Below are positions 1 through 10,371 of a stretch of 64,000 nt of DNA, one piece after another. Source of the stretch: Datisca glomerata (lineage: Eukaryota > Streptophyta > Magnoliopsida > Cucurbitales > Datiscaceae); contig QANY01013864.1 in NCBI GenBank assembly GCA_003255025.1, positions 37,398 to 101,397 of the forward strand, in the 5' to 3' direction. Position 1 is the first letter of the stretch, and each line of letters begins with the position of its first letter. The position numbers and the translations under genes are program-made. The notes beneath the pieces were generated by a model, which saw nothing but the letters and a program-made list of their open reading frames with translations, was not told the origin of the DNA and did no database searches.

Positions 1-1130
1 ATGGTGTAACCCTCCTTCTCTAGCTGTGTGAACTGTGTAGTGTGCATCTCGTTGGATTCCTCTTCCTTCTTCTTAAAAACTTCGACCATTGAGGCCTATG
101 TCCTCTTAGAAGCCTCCCAAACAGCCTCTTGAGTGCGTCGATCAGCTTTTTCCCTCACCTCATTCGCTTCAAGCTTAGTTGCTTCTTCTTGGCTCAGCAC
201 TTCNCAAGATGGTCAGAATTGATTTATCACTAGATAATATGGGAGGTCTCATGGTCTAGCAAACTAGTTGATGTGAAAGGAGATCCTCATCTTAGAACCA
301 AAAGGTAACATGGACCATAGTCGGCCAGCCTCAGAGGCAGCCAGACTATAATCAGAAAGAGAAAGCACATTGGGATGAAAGGTAGTGGGGCAAAAAATTT
401 TGGCTGGAAAGAAGGGTGAATAACTAGATTAGAGAGAGGGGAAGAAATTTGAGGGAGAATGATTTTAGCCTTATCTTCGGGAGTCTCAAATGGACGAGAG
501 TTCTTCCTCTTGTCTGCAAGAAAAACAAAGAAAGATTAGTTGAATAAAAAAATCAAGGTAATTTAAGAAAAGCAGGGGATGTAGAAGGGAATGGTCAATC
601 ACCAAATGATCTCCATATAGTAAGGATACAGAAGTGACCGCCTCGGCATTCCACCATTTGTCAGCCTTTGGTAAGTCCAAACTAAGTGGACCACCGGTCA
701 GGCCACTCCTCCGAATGCAAAGTAGTTTCCATTCTTCTCTCTAATGGAGTAAAGAAAGAAAAACTCATTCGGGCCTGACTCTATATAATATATTTAGAGC
801 CTCGAAACCTAGAAGAATCCAATATGTATTTGGAGTAAATTGTGTAGGAGAGACATCATAATATTGGAAGAATTCTTGAAATAAATGAGAGATGGGAAAA
901 CCTAAAACCTAGTGCAATATACATGGTTCTAAAGTTTAAAACGCTTAGATATATGGAAGAATTGACAAGGTCCCCATCAAAATAACAGTAGTTGACCTCT
1001 TTGGGAAAGGCCATAAAATACTAAGAAATGAATCGGTTAAATTCATCTTTAATCATAATCCAGGGATAAAAGGAGAAAATGAAGATTCCATTTGAGAAAG
1101 AGGAGAAAAAAGAAGGCGAATCCAAATAAG
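1..1130 (-). pseudogene. Degenerate antisense extra ORF of a Ty3/gypsy-type element, copy 1
   Basis: Read on the minus strand, this resembles the plant 'putative gypsy type transposon' proteins: a gag-like N-terminal domain (about 660-1080, with the short match QFTPNTYW), then a linker and a charged, Glu/Lys-rich coiled-coil-like part (1-203). An 89-bp intron with GT and AG ends sits at 514-602, between the WWNAEAV segment and TRGRTLV; the other two copies keep it at the equivalent place. An N at 204 marks a junction where about 280 bp present in the copy at 57.8-59.3 kb is missing. Stops and frameshifts break the frame, so this is a relic. The neighbouring LTR-like region (1200-1925) lies upstream of it and points the other way. 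Family assignment is inference from motif pattern. Confidence 0.55.
204..204. other. Single N, contig join
   Basis: A lone ambiguous base. To the left is coiled-coil-coding sequence of the extra ORF; to the right the sequence resumes at a point that corresponds to about 280 bp further on in the copy at 57.8-59.3 kb, so sequence is missing or was wrongly joined here. Confidence 0.8.
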
Positions 1131-1199
1131 AAACTTACTGGTAATGGAAGTGCAGGAAGAAGACGAAGTTAAAAACTGTTACATAAATTACTTCTATCG

Positions 1200-1925
1200 T
1201 CAAATGGTAGGTTCGAAGTAAAAAGTAATAACTGTCAAAAGTCAAAACGGCATATGATAATAATCAGTGTATGGGCACAAACGCAAGGCTCATGGGTATA
1301 AGGGAAGACAATGGCAGATGATGACATGCGAAGGAGTGAAATGACACTAGAGCATAAAGTAATGATTAGAGGAGTGACAACATCAATAGGTAATAAACGA
1401 TAGATCAAAGATACATTGTTTTGCATCAATGGCTTCCAACCATTATACAAAACAATGGCAAATGAACATGATAAGTCAGACTATGAAGTCAAGGATTCCA
1501 GGCTGTCAAAAGGCAGAGAGAAGGCAGACGACATTGAAAGGCACTAAGGAGATGGAATCAAATGAAAATGACGTGGGAGGGAAAGGCCATATTCGGTCAA
1601 GGGGATTATTCTACCTCCACGATTTGGCTAACAAACTCTATCTTAATGAATATTTGTTTTATCTTATTGAATATATCTAAAATGGCCATGAAGGAGAATA
1701 CCAATAAATACCTCCCATTATATCAAAAAAAGGCAATTGAATGTATAGGAACTCCCACTTTTATACTCAAATTACATAGTCTTTTATTCACATTATATAC
1801 ATTCGATATTCTTGAAATTAGTAGAGAGAAAATCCATTTAGAGCATCCATTCAAAAGAATAACCCCTAATTTTCATACGAGTACTGCAATTTCTTCACTC
1901 AAGGCCCTTATCTTTCACGATTAGA
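1200..1925 (+). mobile_element. LTR-like promoter region of a gypsy-type element, copy 1
   Basis: This stretch lies between the antisense extra ORF (minus strand, ending about 1130) and a sense leader/ORF fragment (from about 1923). It holds an AATAAATACCTCCC segment at 1701-1715; the inverted copy at 57231-57240 reads CCTATAAATA, a good TATA box. About 200 bp of leader-like sequence follows and ends near CTCAAGGCCCTTATC. Plant Ty3/gypsy LTRs of the Tat group have this U3-TATA-R-U5 arrangement, with extra ORFs in antisense next to the 3' LTR. I could not fix the exact TG and CA ends or a primer-binding site, so the boundaries are approximate and the LTR assignment is inference. Two open stretches here (1429-1680 and 1562-1924) match no protein family I know. 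Confidence 0.4.
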
Positions 1926-2160
1926 AGACCAAGATCATGGACAATGCGCTTCCTAGCAATGGTTGAAGAGCTTCTCGTCATAGACAGAGAGTTTTTTAGC
2001 CATAGACGGAGCTTTTTTCCATGGGTGGATGACTTTCCAACAATGGAAATCGAGTTTCATGGCCTAGGAGAGACAAGCTTCATGTACTCATGTGTCTAGT
2101 GAACATCAACTGGAACGAGAACCAAGGCATCAAGCGCAAGAAGATGAAGATATGGAAAAT
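1923..2160 (+). pseudogene. Leader/ORF fragment after the LTR-like region, copy 1
   Basis: The sequence parallels the N-terminal part of the 195-codon ORF at 56436-57023 (minus strand), for example GACAATGCGCTTCCTAGC and the stretch coding EEL...REFF. In this copy the frame is broken by stops. The paralogy is seen directly; the function is unknown. It diverges from the 56.4-57.0 kb copy just before the point where that copy runs into LINE ORF1-like sequence. Confidence 0.45.
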
Positions 2161-3059
2161 AATTAATTATCGAATGTAAATATATTATATATAATAGTAT
2201 GTCATTTAACATATACATATATTAAATAAAACTGATGACCACACAATAATAACAGTTAGATGATTCTGAAAGATACATAATTTTAACCAACCACCAAATT
2301 AAGTGACATGACAATAACCATTTGAAATTCGATTCAGCAAAATTCTTTTTTATGAAAATCAAATCAAGAAATATGTCTTCAGCTCAAATAGTATATAGAA
2401 AAATAACTACTAAAGTCAACTTTCAAGCTCAAACTATAAAAAAATTCAGAAAACATATATTTTTGAAAAATGGCTAGAAATGGATGAAATAAATATTATT
2501 TACCAAAATACCAAAGAAGTAAATAAATTATGTACATTATTCCGGCCATTTATGAAAATCATTTTTGTGGTTTCAACTAAAAATTTGGTCATTTTTATAA
2601 TTATCGCAAGTCTGTTAATGCAAACAACGAGGCAAAAAATAAAAAAAACATTAGAGAGGTATTGTGATGAGTCATATTTCTCTCATACTGTTGTTTAAGG
2701 GAAATCTATTGTGATGATAAGAAAGAAAGTGCTTATTGGAATGTGGTTTCTACTAGACAAGGCAAAAAGAATAATAAAAATGTTGTAGTGTGAATTATAT
2801 CAACCATAGATCTCTTTGGAGTTCTCCTATAGACATTTCAATTTCAATAATTTGTGGCTTGTAATTAGAGATTTCAATTCAATTCTAGGAGCTCATAAAA
2901 CCACCGGTAATATCACGGCTAGTTCTTGTGAAGACTTTCGAGCTACTTTGACTGTTTGAAATCTTATAGATGTTGAAGCAAAATGAGTTTTTTATGCTTG
3001 AATTGGTCTTGGCCTGTGCAAGAGTTTTTTTTACAGGACATGTTTACCACACCTTAACT

Positions 3060-4100
3060 CTAATTCTTTGGTCCTTATTCCTAAGACCTCAGATGCTATA
3101 TCAATTGGCTAGTTTCATCCAATTGCTTTAGGTAATTTATTGCTTAAAATTATTAACAAGATAATTATTGATTATCTTTCTGTTATCTGCTCTCGAATAA
3201 TTTCTCTCAATCAATATGGTTTCATTAAAGGACGTCAAATTATTGACAATATTATTGGCTTACTGAATGCTTTAATGTTTTACACAATAGTAGTCGTGGT
3301 GGTCATTTTGCTATAAAAATTGACATTCATATAGCTTTTGATTCTATCAGTTAGAATGTTCTCTTTGAGGTTTTGAGTGTTTTGGTTTTTCTGAGCATTT
3401 TATTACGTGGATTAATAATATCATTGACATAGAGAGGATCTCGGTGCCTATCAATGGGTCTCCTAAGGGATTTTTCCGATATTTGCGAGGTGTACGACAG
3501 GGTGATCCCCTTTCCCCTCTTCATTTTGTTTGGATGAAGATTTTTTTAGTAGATATCTTTTGCATTTGGTAAATTCACGATCATTAGTTCCAATTTCTTC
3601 TCTAATTGGGATGTGTGCTCCGGCTCACTTTCTTTACGTAGATGATGTTCTTCTTTTCTACAAAGCTTCCTCTAAAAATCTATAAGTGATTTTAGATGCT
3701 TTTGAGCTTTATGGTTCCTTCTCTAAAGAACAAGTTAATTGGGATAAATCATCCATTTATTTTTTATGGGACATCTTGGGGACTCATATTACTAATTTTT
3801 CGTTACGGTCTACAATGCATAAGGGAATAGATTTTATATATTTAGGGGTTCCTCTCTTCGTTGGTGTGCCTAGATGTTACTGGTTGATACCTTGCGCTGA
3901 TAAAATTAAAGGCAAATAAGAATGTCAGAAGGGATTAACTTTATCTATGGCAGGCAGATTACATCTTATTAACTCAGTGATCCAAGGTTCATTTTTTGCA
4001 TTCTTTTCAAATTTATCATTGGCCTTCCTCTCTTTTAGACGAATTTGAATACTACTATCAGAAACTTCTTTTAGACAAGTTCAATTGATACTCGTAAGAA
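3060..4100 (+). pseudogene. LINE reverse transcriptase domain, copy L1
   Basis: Fragments in shifting frames include LIPKTSDA, NQYGFIKG, AIKIDIH, PLSPLHF and YVDDVLLF (3635-3655), followed by LYGSFSKEQVNW and FIYLGVPLF, the usual landmarks of plant LINE RT palm and thumb regions. There are in-frame stops (for example just after SSKNL at about 3683) and at least one frameshift near 3295. The endonuclease N-terminus is deleted, so the protein cannot be made from this copy. Confidence 0.85.
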
Positions 4101-5830
4101 TTGAAGAATTCATAGAGCCTTTGATTAAAAATTAATCACATAGATTGCTTCAATAAGGCCAATAGAATAACAACTATATATATATATTCTAGGTTAAGGT
4201 TCATTAGGTTTTAGGGTTTTATAAAATAGTAAATTATTTATGGATGTGCCACTATAGTGGGACCCACTGCAATCTGCGTCACACTAAAGTGCCGTGTGGC
4301 ACTGTAGTGTGCCTTGAACTATTGTTGTGTCATGAAGCACTACAGAGTCCTATGGACCACTATAGTTATGTGTGGCACTATAGTGTTCTATGTGTCTCAC
4401 ATGGCACTACAGTGTGTCATGTAAATTCCTAATCCAAAAATCAGTGATTGACATATGGCTGTCTAACATGTCACGTGACAATTTTTCCAAATTTATTATT
4501 TATTTTAATCAGATAAGTATTTAGAAATCAGTTAAATCAGAATTAACTTATCGATCACACCTATCAACTAATTATCTGTTAGTTCAAAAAAGAACAAATT
4601 AGTTAATTCAAATTCAAATTATTAGAATAATTTAATATTATTTAATTTCATAAATCAAATATAATGTCTCACTTATCGATCAACAAAAACTAATCGAGAT
4701 AATTATTTAATTATAATTTCTGAACATTATAATAAATAATTTAATTAATTAATTGTTAATTAATGAATTTCACACAATTATCTCATATTTATATAATTGT
4801 CCAGCAAATTTAGTCATTTTCTTATGTCCTGAAACATTCACACCCTAGAATGTGTAGTACACTGGTGGCTCGGGAACCATGGACCCATAATTCTAAGCTC
4901 CAATAAACTAGAATATTAATTAAACTATTTAATTAAATAATCTTATTTATTAATTCCAATATTACTCCGCTTTAAATATGAACTTGCATTCTTAGTAATT
5001 ATAAAATATATTAACATAATAATCTCGTGTAGTCAATTGATATAATCACTTTATGTAGTTCTATCTTCTAATTATTGGTTCGAAAAAAAGAATTGGTCAA
5101 AATTACTATTTTACTCTTCTAACTACCTCTTTATCCTTAAGTATCATAAATTCACTAGTGAATGATCAATTTATAATCGTATTATAAGTTTAAGCTCAAC
5201 AACAATCCAGTTCCAGAATTAACACTTAAGGAAACCAATATACGATCCGTTAGGAAAGATACGATTCTAAATCTTGTAAGATCATCTTCCCAGTCATCCA
5301 TATCACTGAATCACCAAAACAAAAGTCACTAGTCTATTTTACAAATAACCTTAACAAGTGAATCAAAAGATTCACTAGACATGTATAGGAGTTGATGACT
5401 ACTCAGGATTTAGATTGACCTACATATGATCATCATATTGATGTGAATTAAATTTTTATGATAAACGGTAAGTTAATAAAGGTATTAATCAACATCAGTC
5501 ATGTCCTATAAAATCTAATTATATAAAATAATTCTATTAAGATGTATATCTACATCAGTGATTCAGATCTAGATTGCTTGCATTCAAGATGCTTAGCAAA
5601 TTGTACTAGCAAACATTCATTAAAGATTACATACTTTAATGTGTTACAAACTATTTTATTCATTATATCTGATCTTAATCCTCTCGTACTAATACAAGAT
5701 CATAATCTCATTAATGAATATTAAATTTTTAGATATTTATAAAAATTATTCAATAATAATTCAGAAAAGATAATTATAAGAATAATTTATTTTTATTTAT
5801 TTTAAACTAAAATGTCTTTACACATGCATT
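4101..5830 (-). mobile_element. AT-rich insert inside the LINE, probable LTR, copy 1
   Basis: About 1.73 kb of non-coding AT-rich sequence separates the LINE RT from its RNase H. On the minus strand it opens TGTAAAGACATTTT (ends at about 5822), and near 4215 carries TTTTATAAAACCC as a possible TATA box, followed by about 100 bp of leader-like sequence; that pattern suggests a solo LTR. I found no clear target-site duplication, so the element type is uncertain. Related copies are at 13270-14780 and 24200-25340. Its 4245-4425 part is an array of degenerate CACTATAGTG palindromes. Confidence 0.4.
4245..4425. repeat. Array of CACTATAGTG-like palindromic motifs
   Basis: At least seven variants of the perfect 10-bp palindrome CACTATAGTG occur here (CACTATAGTG, CACTGTAGTG, CACTACAGTG, CACTAAAGTG, CACTATAGTT and others), spaced about 20-35 bp apart. 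A degenerate version is at 13345-13510; in the third copy (24350-24390) most of the array is deleted. The role is unknown; it could be a U3 regulatory repeat. Confidence 0.7.
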
Positions 5831-6480
5831 AATGGCACTATAGCAGACTTCCATTATTACTGTCTTTTGGGTGGTGTTGTACCTTCATAATCAAGAAACC
5901 TTTGAGAGTAGGAAACTTGTCTTTGCTGAAGCTTTGACATTACTTGGGCGTTCAGTTCATGAAGAAAACTCTTTTAAAGTTGACACAATGCAGAGTTTAA
6001 TGGAGGAACTATTGAAACTTCAACAGTTTTATGTTTCGATTCGTCCTTCCAAAACCTCACGTATTTTTTTGGTATCCTCTCCCATCAGGTTAGATTAAGG
6101 TGAACGCTGATGGAGGATCCTTTAGTAGTCCAGGGCGTGGAGGTTGTGGAGGAATTTTCATAACGTCTAGATGTATGCTTTGCTTTTGAGGCTGAGCTAG
6201 CTGCTATTATCCATGCGATTGTTTATGATTCGATCTTTGAATGTAGACAATCATGGTTGAAAAGTGATCCTGTTATATGGTGGCCATTATTCGTACTAGA
6301 TCTCGTAAGGTCCTTTGGTGTTGGCGTACCAGTACAGATATATGTTTAAATTTAATTGATCACATGGATTTTGTTGTCACTCACATTTTTCAAAAGGGTA
6401 ACCAACTTGTAGATTGATTGGCGCCCAGAGCCCCTAGTATGGTGGAATGCTCTGAATTTCTATTTTTCATTTATTTTTTA
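5830..6480 (+). pseudogene. LINE RNase H domain, copy L1
   Basis: The segment 5871-6098 codes the connection region (FVSIRPSK-type stretch), then the frame shifts into KVNADGG and GRGGCGGIF, a typical LINE RNase H start with the first catalytic Asp. Downstream are DFVVTHIF and an Asp-bearing C-terminal part. Several stops interrupt it. L2 and L3 carry the same organisation. Confidence 0.75.
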
Positions 6481-6669
6481 TGATATATGTAACAGACTTT
6501 CTTTTAGGTTCTGTTGATTTTTTTCTCTGTGTTTTATTTTGTTGACTCTTTTATTTTATTTTAATAGTATGTTAGGTTGGGTTTAATGATGAGGGTGTTA
6601 TAGAGGTGTCAGTCTAACTGGGATGTCTTGTTGTATCTATCAATTCTTATGACCAAGAACCTTATATTA

Positions 6670-7539
6670 AAAAAGTAAAAAGAAAAAAATAAAGAGTGAG
6701 GAGAAATTCATTACCACATAAAGTGGATCATATCTTAAAAAAATAAGTGGATCATATCTTAAAAAATAAAGTGGATCATATCTTAAAAAAATAAAGTGGA
6801 TCATGAGTGTAGTACGCGAGTGGAAACAACTACATGGCAAGTGGATCATGAGTGCAGTACACATGGTGGTTTCTTAGAGGCTAGCGAATTAATAGATGGC
6901 TTGATTCAATTTATCAATAGGCATTTGTTGGTTATAGCAACCACATAAAAAGAACCGCCAAAAATATATAAACAGAAATGTGTCGAGCTCCTAATAGGCA
7001 GTAGTAAAGCACATTGCGTGCCGTATCCCTTAGGTTAGTTTTACGTCAGTGGTTAGTCAGTAGCATTCACTTTCTGTGCTATCACACTTGCTTTGCTTCA
7101 ATTTTTTTCTTTTAAGAATTACTTCAACATTTCATTTTTAATTGATGTGATTATCAATTTTTATTGTTTTAAAATACTACTTATATTCCTAAAGAATTAG
7201 TATATTTGAATTTCTGTAAGAATAATAATTATCCATTTTCGTGGATCTTTCTTGGTTGATCAAAGTGTAAGACTAATTGTGGTTGTGGAATTTTTTAAAA
7301 ATTTTTGAAACTATGATCATGGCTTTGTTCGTTAATTCAGTTTTGATAATAGTATTATTATATTAATGTGTATCTGAGAAAATAAAATGCTAAAAGCTCT
7401 ATCTCACAGAGTTTTCATAATGGTTGATTAGCTATAGTAATTACTTGAATACGATTATACGCTTCTCTTATTTATCTTTATCATAGTTCATACATTTGAC
7501 AGCAATTTCATCTAAAATGGAAGTATTTTTAGGATTTTT
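6670..7539 (+). repeat. Dispersed unit Y, copy 1
   Basis: Unit Y directly follows the LINE 3' tail here, at 15670 and at 26195, and is inverted at 50880-53540. It carries a VNTR of GTGGATCATATCTTAAAAAA units (6718-6805), a TATA-like ATATATAAACAG at 6965-6976, a leader-like CACTTTCTGTGCTATCACAC (7066), a possible splice donor CTGTAAGAAT near 7215, and a 15-codon open stretch at 7319-7366 coding MALFVNSVLIIVLLY. These resemble a promoter plus first exon, but I recognise no gene. The unit ends here at about 7539, where virus-derived sequence begins. Confidence 0.5.
6718..6805. repeat. Short tandem repeat, about 27-bp unit
   Basis: Three full units and a partial one of AGTGGATCATATCTTAAAAAA(T)A. 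The other unit Y copies have only one or two units (about 15733-15765, 26262-26295, and inverted 53428-53470), so the number varies between copies. Confidence 0.85.
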
Positions 7540-8076
7540 GATTGTTAAATGTGTTTTAAAATTTCTGGATGATCTTCTAAATCTGCATTTTTAATTAGAG
7601 TCGATTGCTTTGCCGTTAACATATATTCAAGAAAGATGTACATAAACTTGCTTCTAAACAGATATTCAAGAAAGACGTACAGAATTTTGCTTCTAAACAA
7701 ATATTTGCCTCCTAGCAAAGTACATTATCAATATTTGACTTTGATATAGAATATATCAAATAGGAATAATAGTTCCATTAGAAATATTATGCCTAAGAAA
7801 TATAACTTCTTTTTGGAAAAGTTTATCAGAAGTATAGAATTTGCTTCTAATTTTTCTGATGAAATTAAAGATAAAACCCAATTATAGAGAATTTTAAGTA
7901 GTCTTAATTATATTAGAGACTACTATACTCAATTATCCCAGGATGCTTCAATCCTATATACCAGACTTAAGAAGAATCATTTACCTTGGTCAAAAACATA
8001 TACTTCTGTCGTACACAAAATAAAAGAAAAAATCAAACATTTATACTGTTTATCTCTACCGAACCCTAACTAGAAA

Positions 8077-8537
8077 ATGATAGTTGAAATAGATGCTTCT
8101 AACCATGGATATGGTGGATACTTAAACAGTTTAATCCCAACAGTAAAAAAGAAGAACTCGTAAGATTTACACTGGAGTATGGAAATGATCAACATTAAAC
8201 TATATAACTATTAAACATGAATGTTTATCTATTGTTAAATGTGTTTTAAAATTTCATGATGATCTTCTAAATCTACATTTTTTAATTAGAGTTGATTGCT
8301 CTGCTGCTTACAGATATTCAAGAAAGATGTAAATAATCTTGCCTCTAAACAGATATTTACCTCATGATAAAGTACATTATCAGTATTTGACTTTGATATA
8401 GCATATATCAAATGTGGATAGAATTCTCTACCAGATTTTTTAACTCGTGAATGCTTGCAGGGTTCATGAGCAACAGAACCCACGGTTGAGGCCGTAGAGG
8501 CCGATGAAGTGGCCATTATTCAACAAATTGTTTGAGC
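8077..8537 (+). pseudogene. Caulimovirid RNase H domain, copy A
   Basis: An EIDASNHGYGGY segment carries the first catalytic Asp; downstream are HECLSIVKC and DFDIAYIK, in the order expected for the RNase H of plant pararetroviruses. The reading frame has stops near 8070, 8160, 8330 and 8419. It is a dead copy; only its identity and breaks are described. Confidence 0.7.
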
Positions 8538-8589
8538 CTTAATAGTAAACCAGAGGCTCTTGTAGGCTAACGGATAAAGATGTCTATCT

Positions 8590-9760
8590 GATACACAAAC
8601 AGTATATTATTAACAGTACTACAGAAGAGACTATACTCTTTATTGAAATAGCAAATGAAAAATGGACGCCAGATCCGTGGAAAATTAAAAAGAGATATCT
8701 CTCTACTCAACAATATCCCACTCATTTGGACCATTATCGATACATCTATGAAGCAATCTTGCTTGAAACAACAACTATGAAGTTTAAGCATACTCTCCAT
8801 GATCCTAATAGAACTACTAGCCCTCTCACTTACAATAAGGCTATTATACGTTCTATTATGCCTATTCAATAATAGGGCATCCATATGCATACTACCACGA
8901 GCTTTGACATCCATAATCAAGAAACCAAATATAGTTATTGGAATTATACTGATTTATTTACCTATTCTTTTTTATTTCCAAAATCATGTACATAACCATA
9001 CTTGGTTTATTCAAATTTGTCCTGAATTTCTTAAAAATGAGCTCCCAAATCGGTTCCTCATTTGGTGGGATAAATTTGGTATCACTTTTGAAACCTTACC
9101 TGAACAAGTCCAAACAACATTCAAAGAATGGCAAGCTGCCTATTCTCTTTTACTAGTCAATAAGAACATTTCAATGTCTAAATGAACAGTTCATTTTATT
9201 ATCCGTTTCAATATCCCTTGGATTGGGAAATGGGATTTACAGTGTGACTACCAGAATAAGATCCTCGACTAAAAAGAGTCTTTTTTACCAAATGGTGGGA
9301 TAAAGGGAGGAATCACAATATAACTGAACTTGTTAAAGCCATCAAAACTCATACCCAAGCTTGTTTGGATGCTATTCCTAAGACTCTTCCACCTTCAACA
9401 AAAAATCCTTTTATCATGGCCCAAACTGCATTAAAAAAGAAATTTCCTGAAATAACAGAAAATCAGTTAATTATAAAGGAAAAATTTCTCCGATCCTTAG
9501 CACCATAAGATGCTTCAATGAAATCTGTGAGCAGCCATACAGGATCTGATCAAGATGATAAGGAATTCAACATCTTAGCTGGCGAAAGTCAAGAGCCAGA
9601 ACCTTCTGACCCTACCATTCCATATTTTTTGGATTTTCTCACCAGCATGATCTTAAAGAAAATGGAACAAGACAGAAAGGAAAAGAAAAGGCCTGATTCT
9701 TGTCTCCCACTAGGAAAAAAAGAAAACAGTGTTGGCATATACCGACAAATAACTTTTTGA
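8590..9760 (+). pseudogene. Caulimovirid region downstream of RNase H, copy A
   Basis: Open pieces in alternating frames code hydrophilic, Trp-rich segments (WTPDPWKIKK, HNHTWFIQIC, LIWWDKFG, KWWDKG) and end in an acidic and Lys-rich tail (9518-9760). Plant endogenous florendovirus-type genomes carry sequence of this kind after the polymerase; its function is not established. Double stops near 8870 and a stop at about 9182 break the frame; copy B has two extra bases at the latter position (near 12017). Confidence 0.5.
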
Positions 9761-10036
9761 AAAAGAAGATGCCCACTATCTTCAATAGGGAACGCCACCA
9801 TATACAGATTAATCTACTTTTAATAAAGTATATTCCCACTACCAGAGACAGCTATAAAGATAAGGATGAACGACTCCACTCTCCAAGGACACACAACCTT
9901 ATTTTTTTTCTTTTGTATTATTAAAGGGAAGCCTCACCCTTTGTTGAAGGCATCCGACTTTGATCGGGAATTATCATACTCTATCTCTCTCTCTCTCTCA
10001 TATTCACTCCCTCTCTCATCTATAATACTCTATTTC

Positions 10037-10037
10037 N
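10037..10037. other. Single N, contig join
   Basis: The 2.8 kb after this N (10038-12870) repeats the 2.8 kb before it (7205-10036), starting at the same phase within unit Y (TTTGAATTTCTGTAAGAA). This looks like two overlapping contigs or two haplotypes placed end to end. Confidence 0.85.
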
Positions 10038-10371
10038 TTTGAATTTCTGTAAGAATAATAATTATCCATTGTCGTGGATCTTTCTTGGTTGATCAAAGTG
10101 TAAGACTAATTGTGGTTGTGGCATTTTTTTAAAATTTTTGAAACTATGATCATGGCTTTGTTCATTAATTCAGTTTTGATAATAGTATTATTATATTAAT
10201 GTGTATCTGAGAAAATAAAATGCTAAAAGCTCTATCTCACAGAGTTTTCATAATGGTTGATTAGCTATAGTAATTACTTGAATACGATTATACGCTTCTC
10301 TTATTTATCTTTATCATAGTTCATACATTTGACAGCAATTTCATCTAAAATGGAAGTATTTTTAGGATTTT
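10038..10371 (+). repeat. Unit Y, partial copy 2
   Basis: Near-identical to 7205-7539, including the 15-codon open stretch (10152-10199, MALFINSVLIIVLLY). It starts at the N, so its 5' part is absent. Confidence 0.8.

Larger units (their letters stand above)
2220..6668 (+). mobile_element. L1-type plant LINE, copy L1, internally deleted
   Basis: Order on the plus strand: about 2220-2700 the 5' region; 2700-3010 remains of ORF1 and the EEP endonuclease; 3060-4100 reverse transcriptase; 4101-5830 an inserted repeat; 5830-6480 RNase H; 6480-6668 the 3' region, ending in an A-rich tail (AAAAAAGTAAAAAGAAAAAAA). The RT catalytic box reads YVDD at 3635-3646, and a segment like the usual LINE SIDTRK motif lies near 4090. 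The RNase H start is marked by KVNADGG (about 6096) and the C-terminal part by HIFQKGN. Relative to copy L2 it lacks about 400, 350 and 700 bp internally. Many stops make it inactive. The family call rests on known L1 domain order. Confidence 0.85.
7540..10036 (+). mobile_element. Endogenous caulimovirid fragment, copy A
   Basis: Order: a displaced RNase H scrap with a small internal duplication (7540-7780); RT thumb/connection-like sequence (7789-8070); RNase H with an NHGYGGY segment at about 8101 and LPDFLTRE at about 8430; then a downstream coding region (8590-9760) in broken frames (PDPWKIKKRY, WFIQICPEF, WWDKFGITFE, FTKWWDKG); finally a CT-rich run (9975-10030). The RNase H and downstream region fit the endogenous pararetroviruses of flowering plants, closest in feel to florendovirus/petuvirus types. 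There is no RT palm, coat protein or movement protein here. Stops and frameshifts are frequent. A TAG interrupts the RNase H near 8419, where copy B is open. It begins inside unit Y. Confidence 0.7.

Noticed and set aside
1429..1924. Two overlapping ORFs (83 and 120 codons) in the LTR-like region
   Set aside because: The inverted copy at 57.0-57.6 kb does not keep them open and the products resemble nothing known.
4245..4425. Telomere- or satellite-type tandem repeat
   Set aside because: The motif spacing is irregular and the motif is a short palindrome, not a regular monomer.
4101..5830. Intron or group II-like element between LINE RT and RNase H
   Set aside because: No convincing GT...AG borders in LINE coding phase and no domain V-like hairpin; LTR-like features fit better.
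7313..7366. Unit Y as a functional gene with signal peptide
   Set aside because: Only 15-17 codons are open and no second exon was found; kept only as a finding with low interest.
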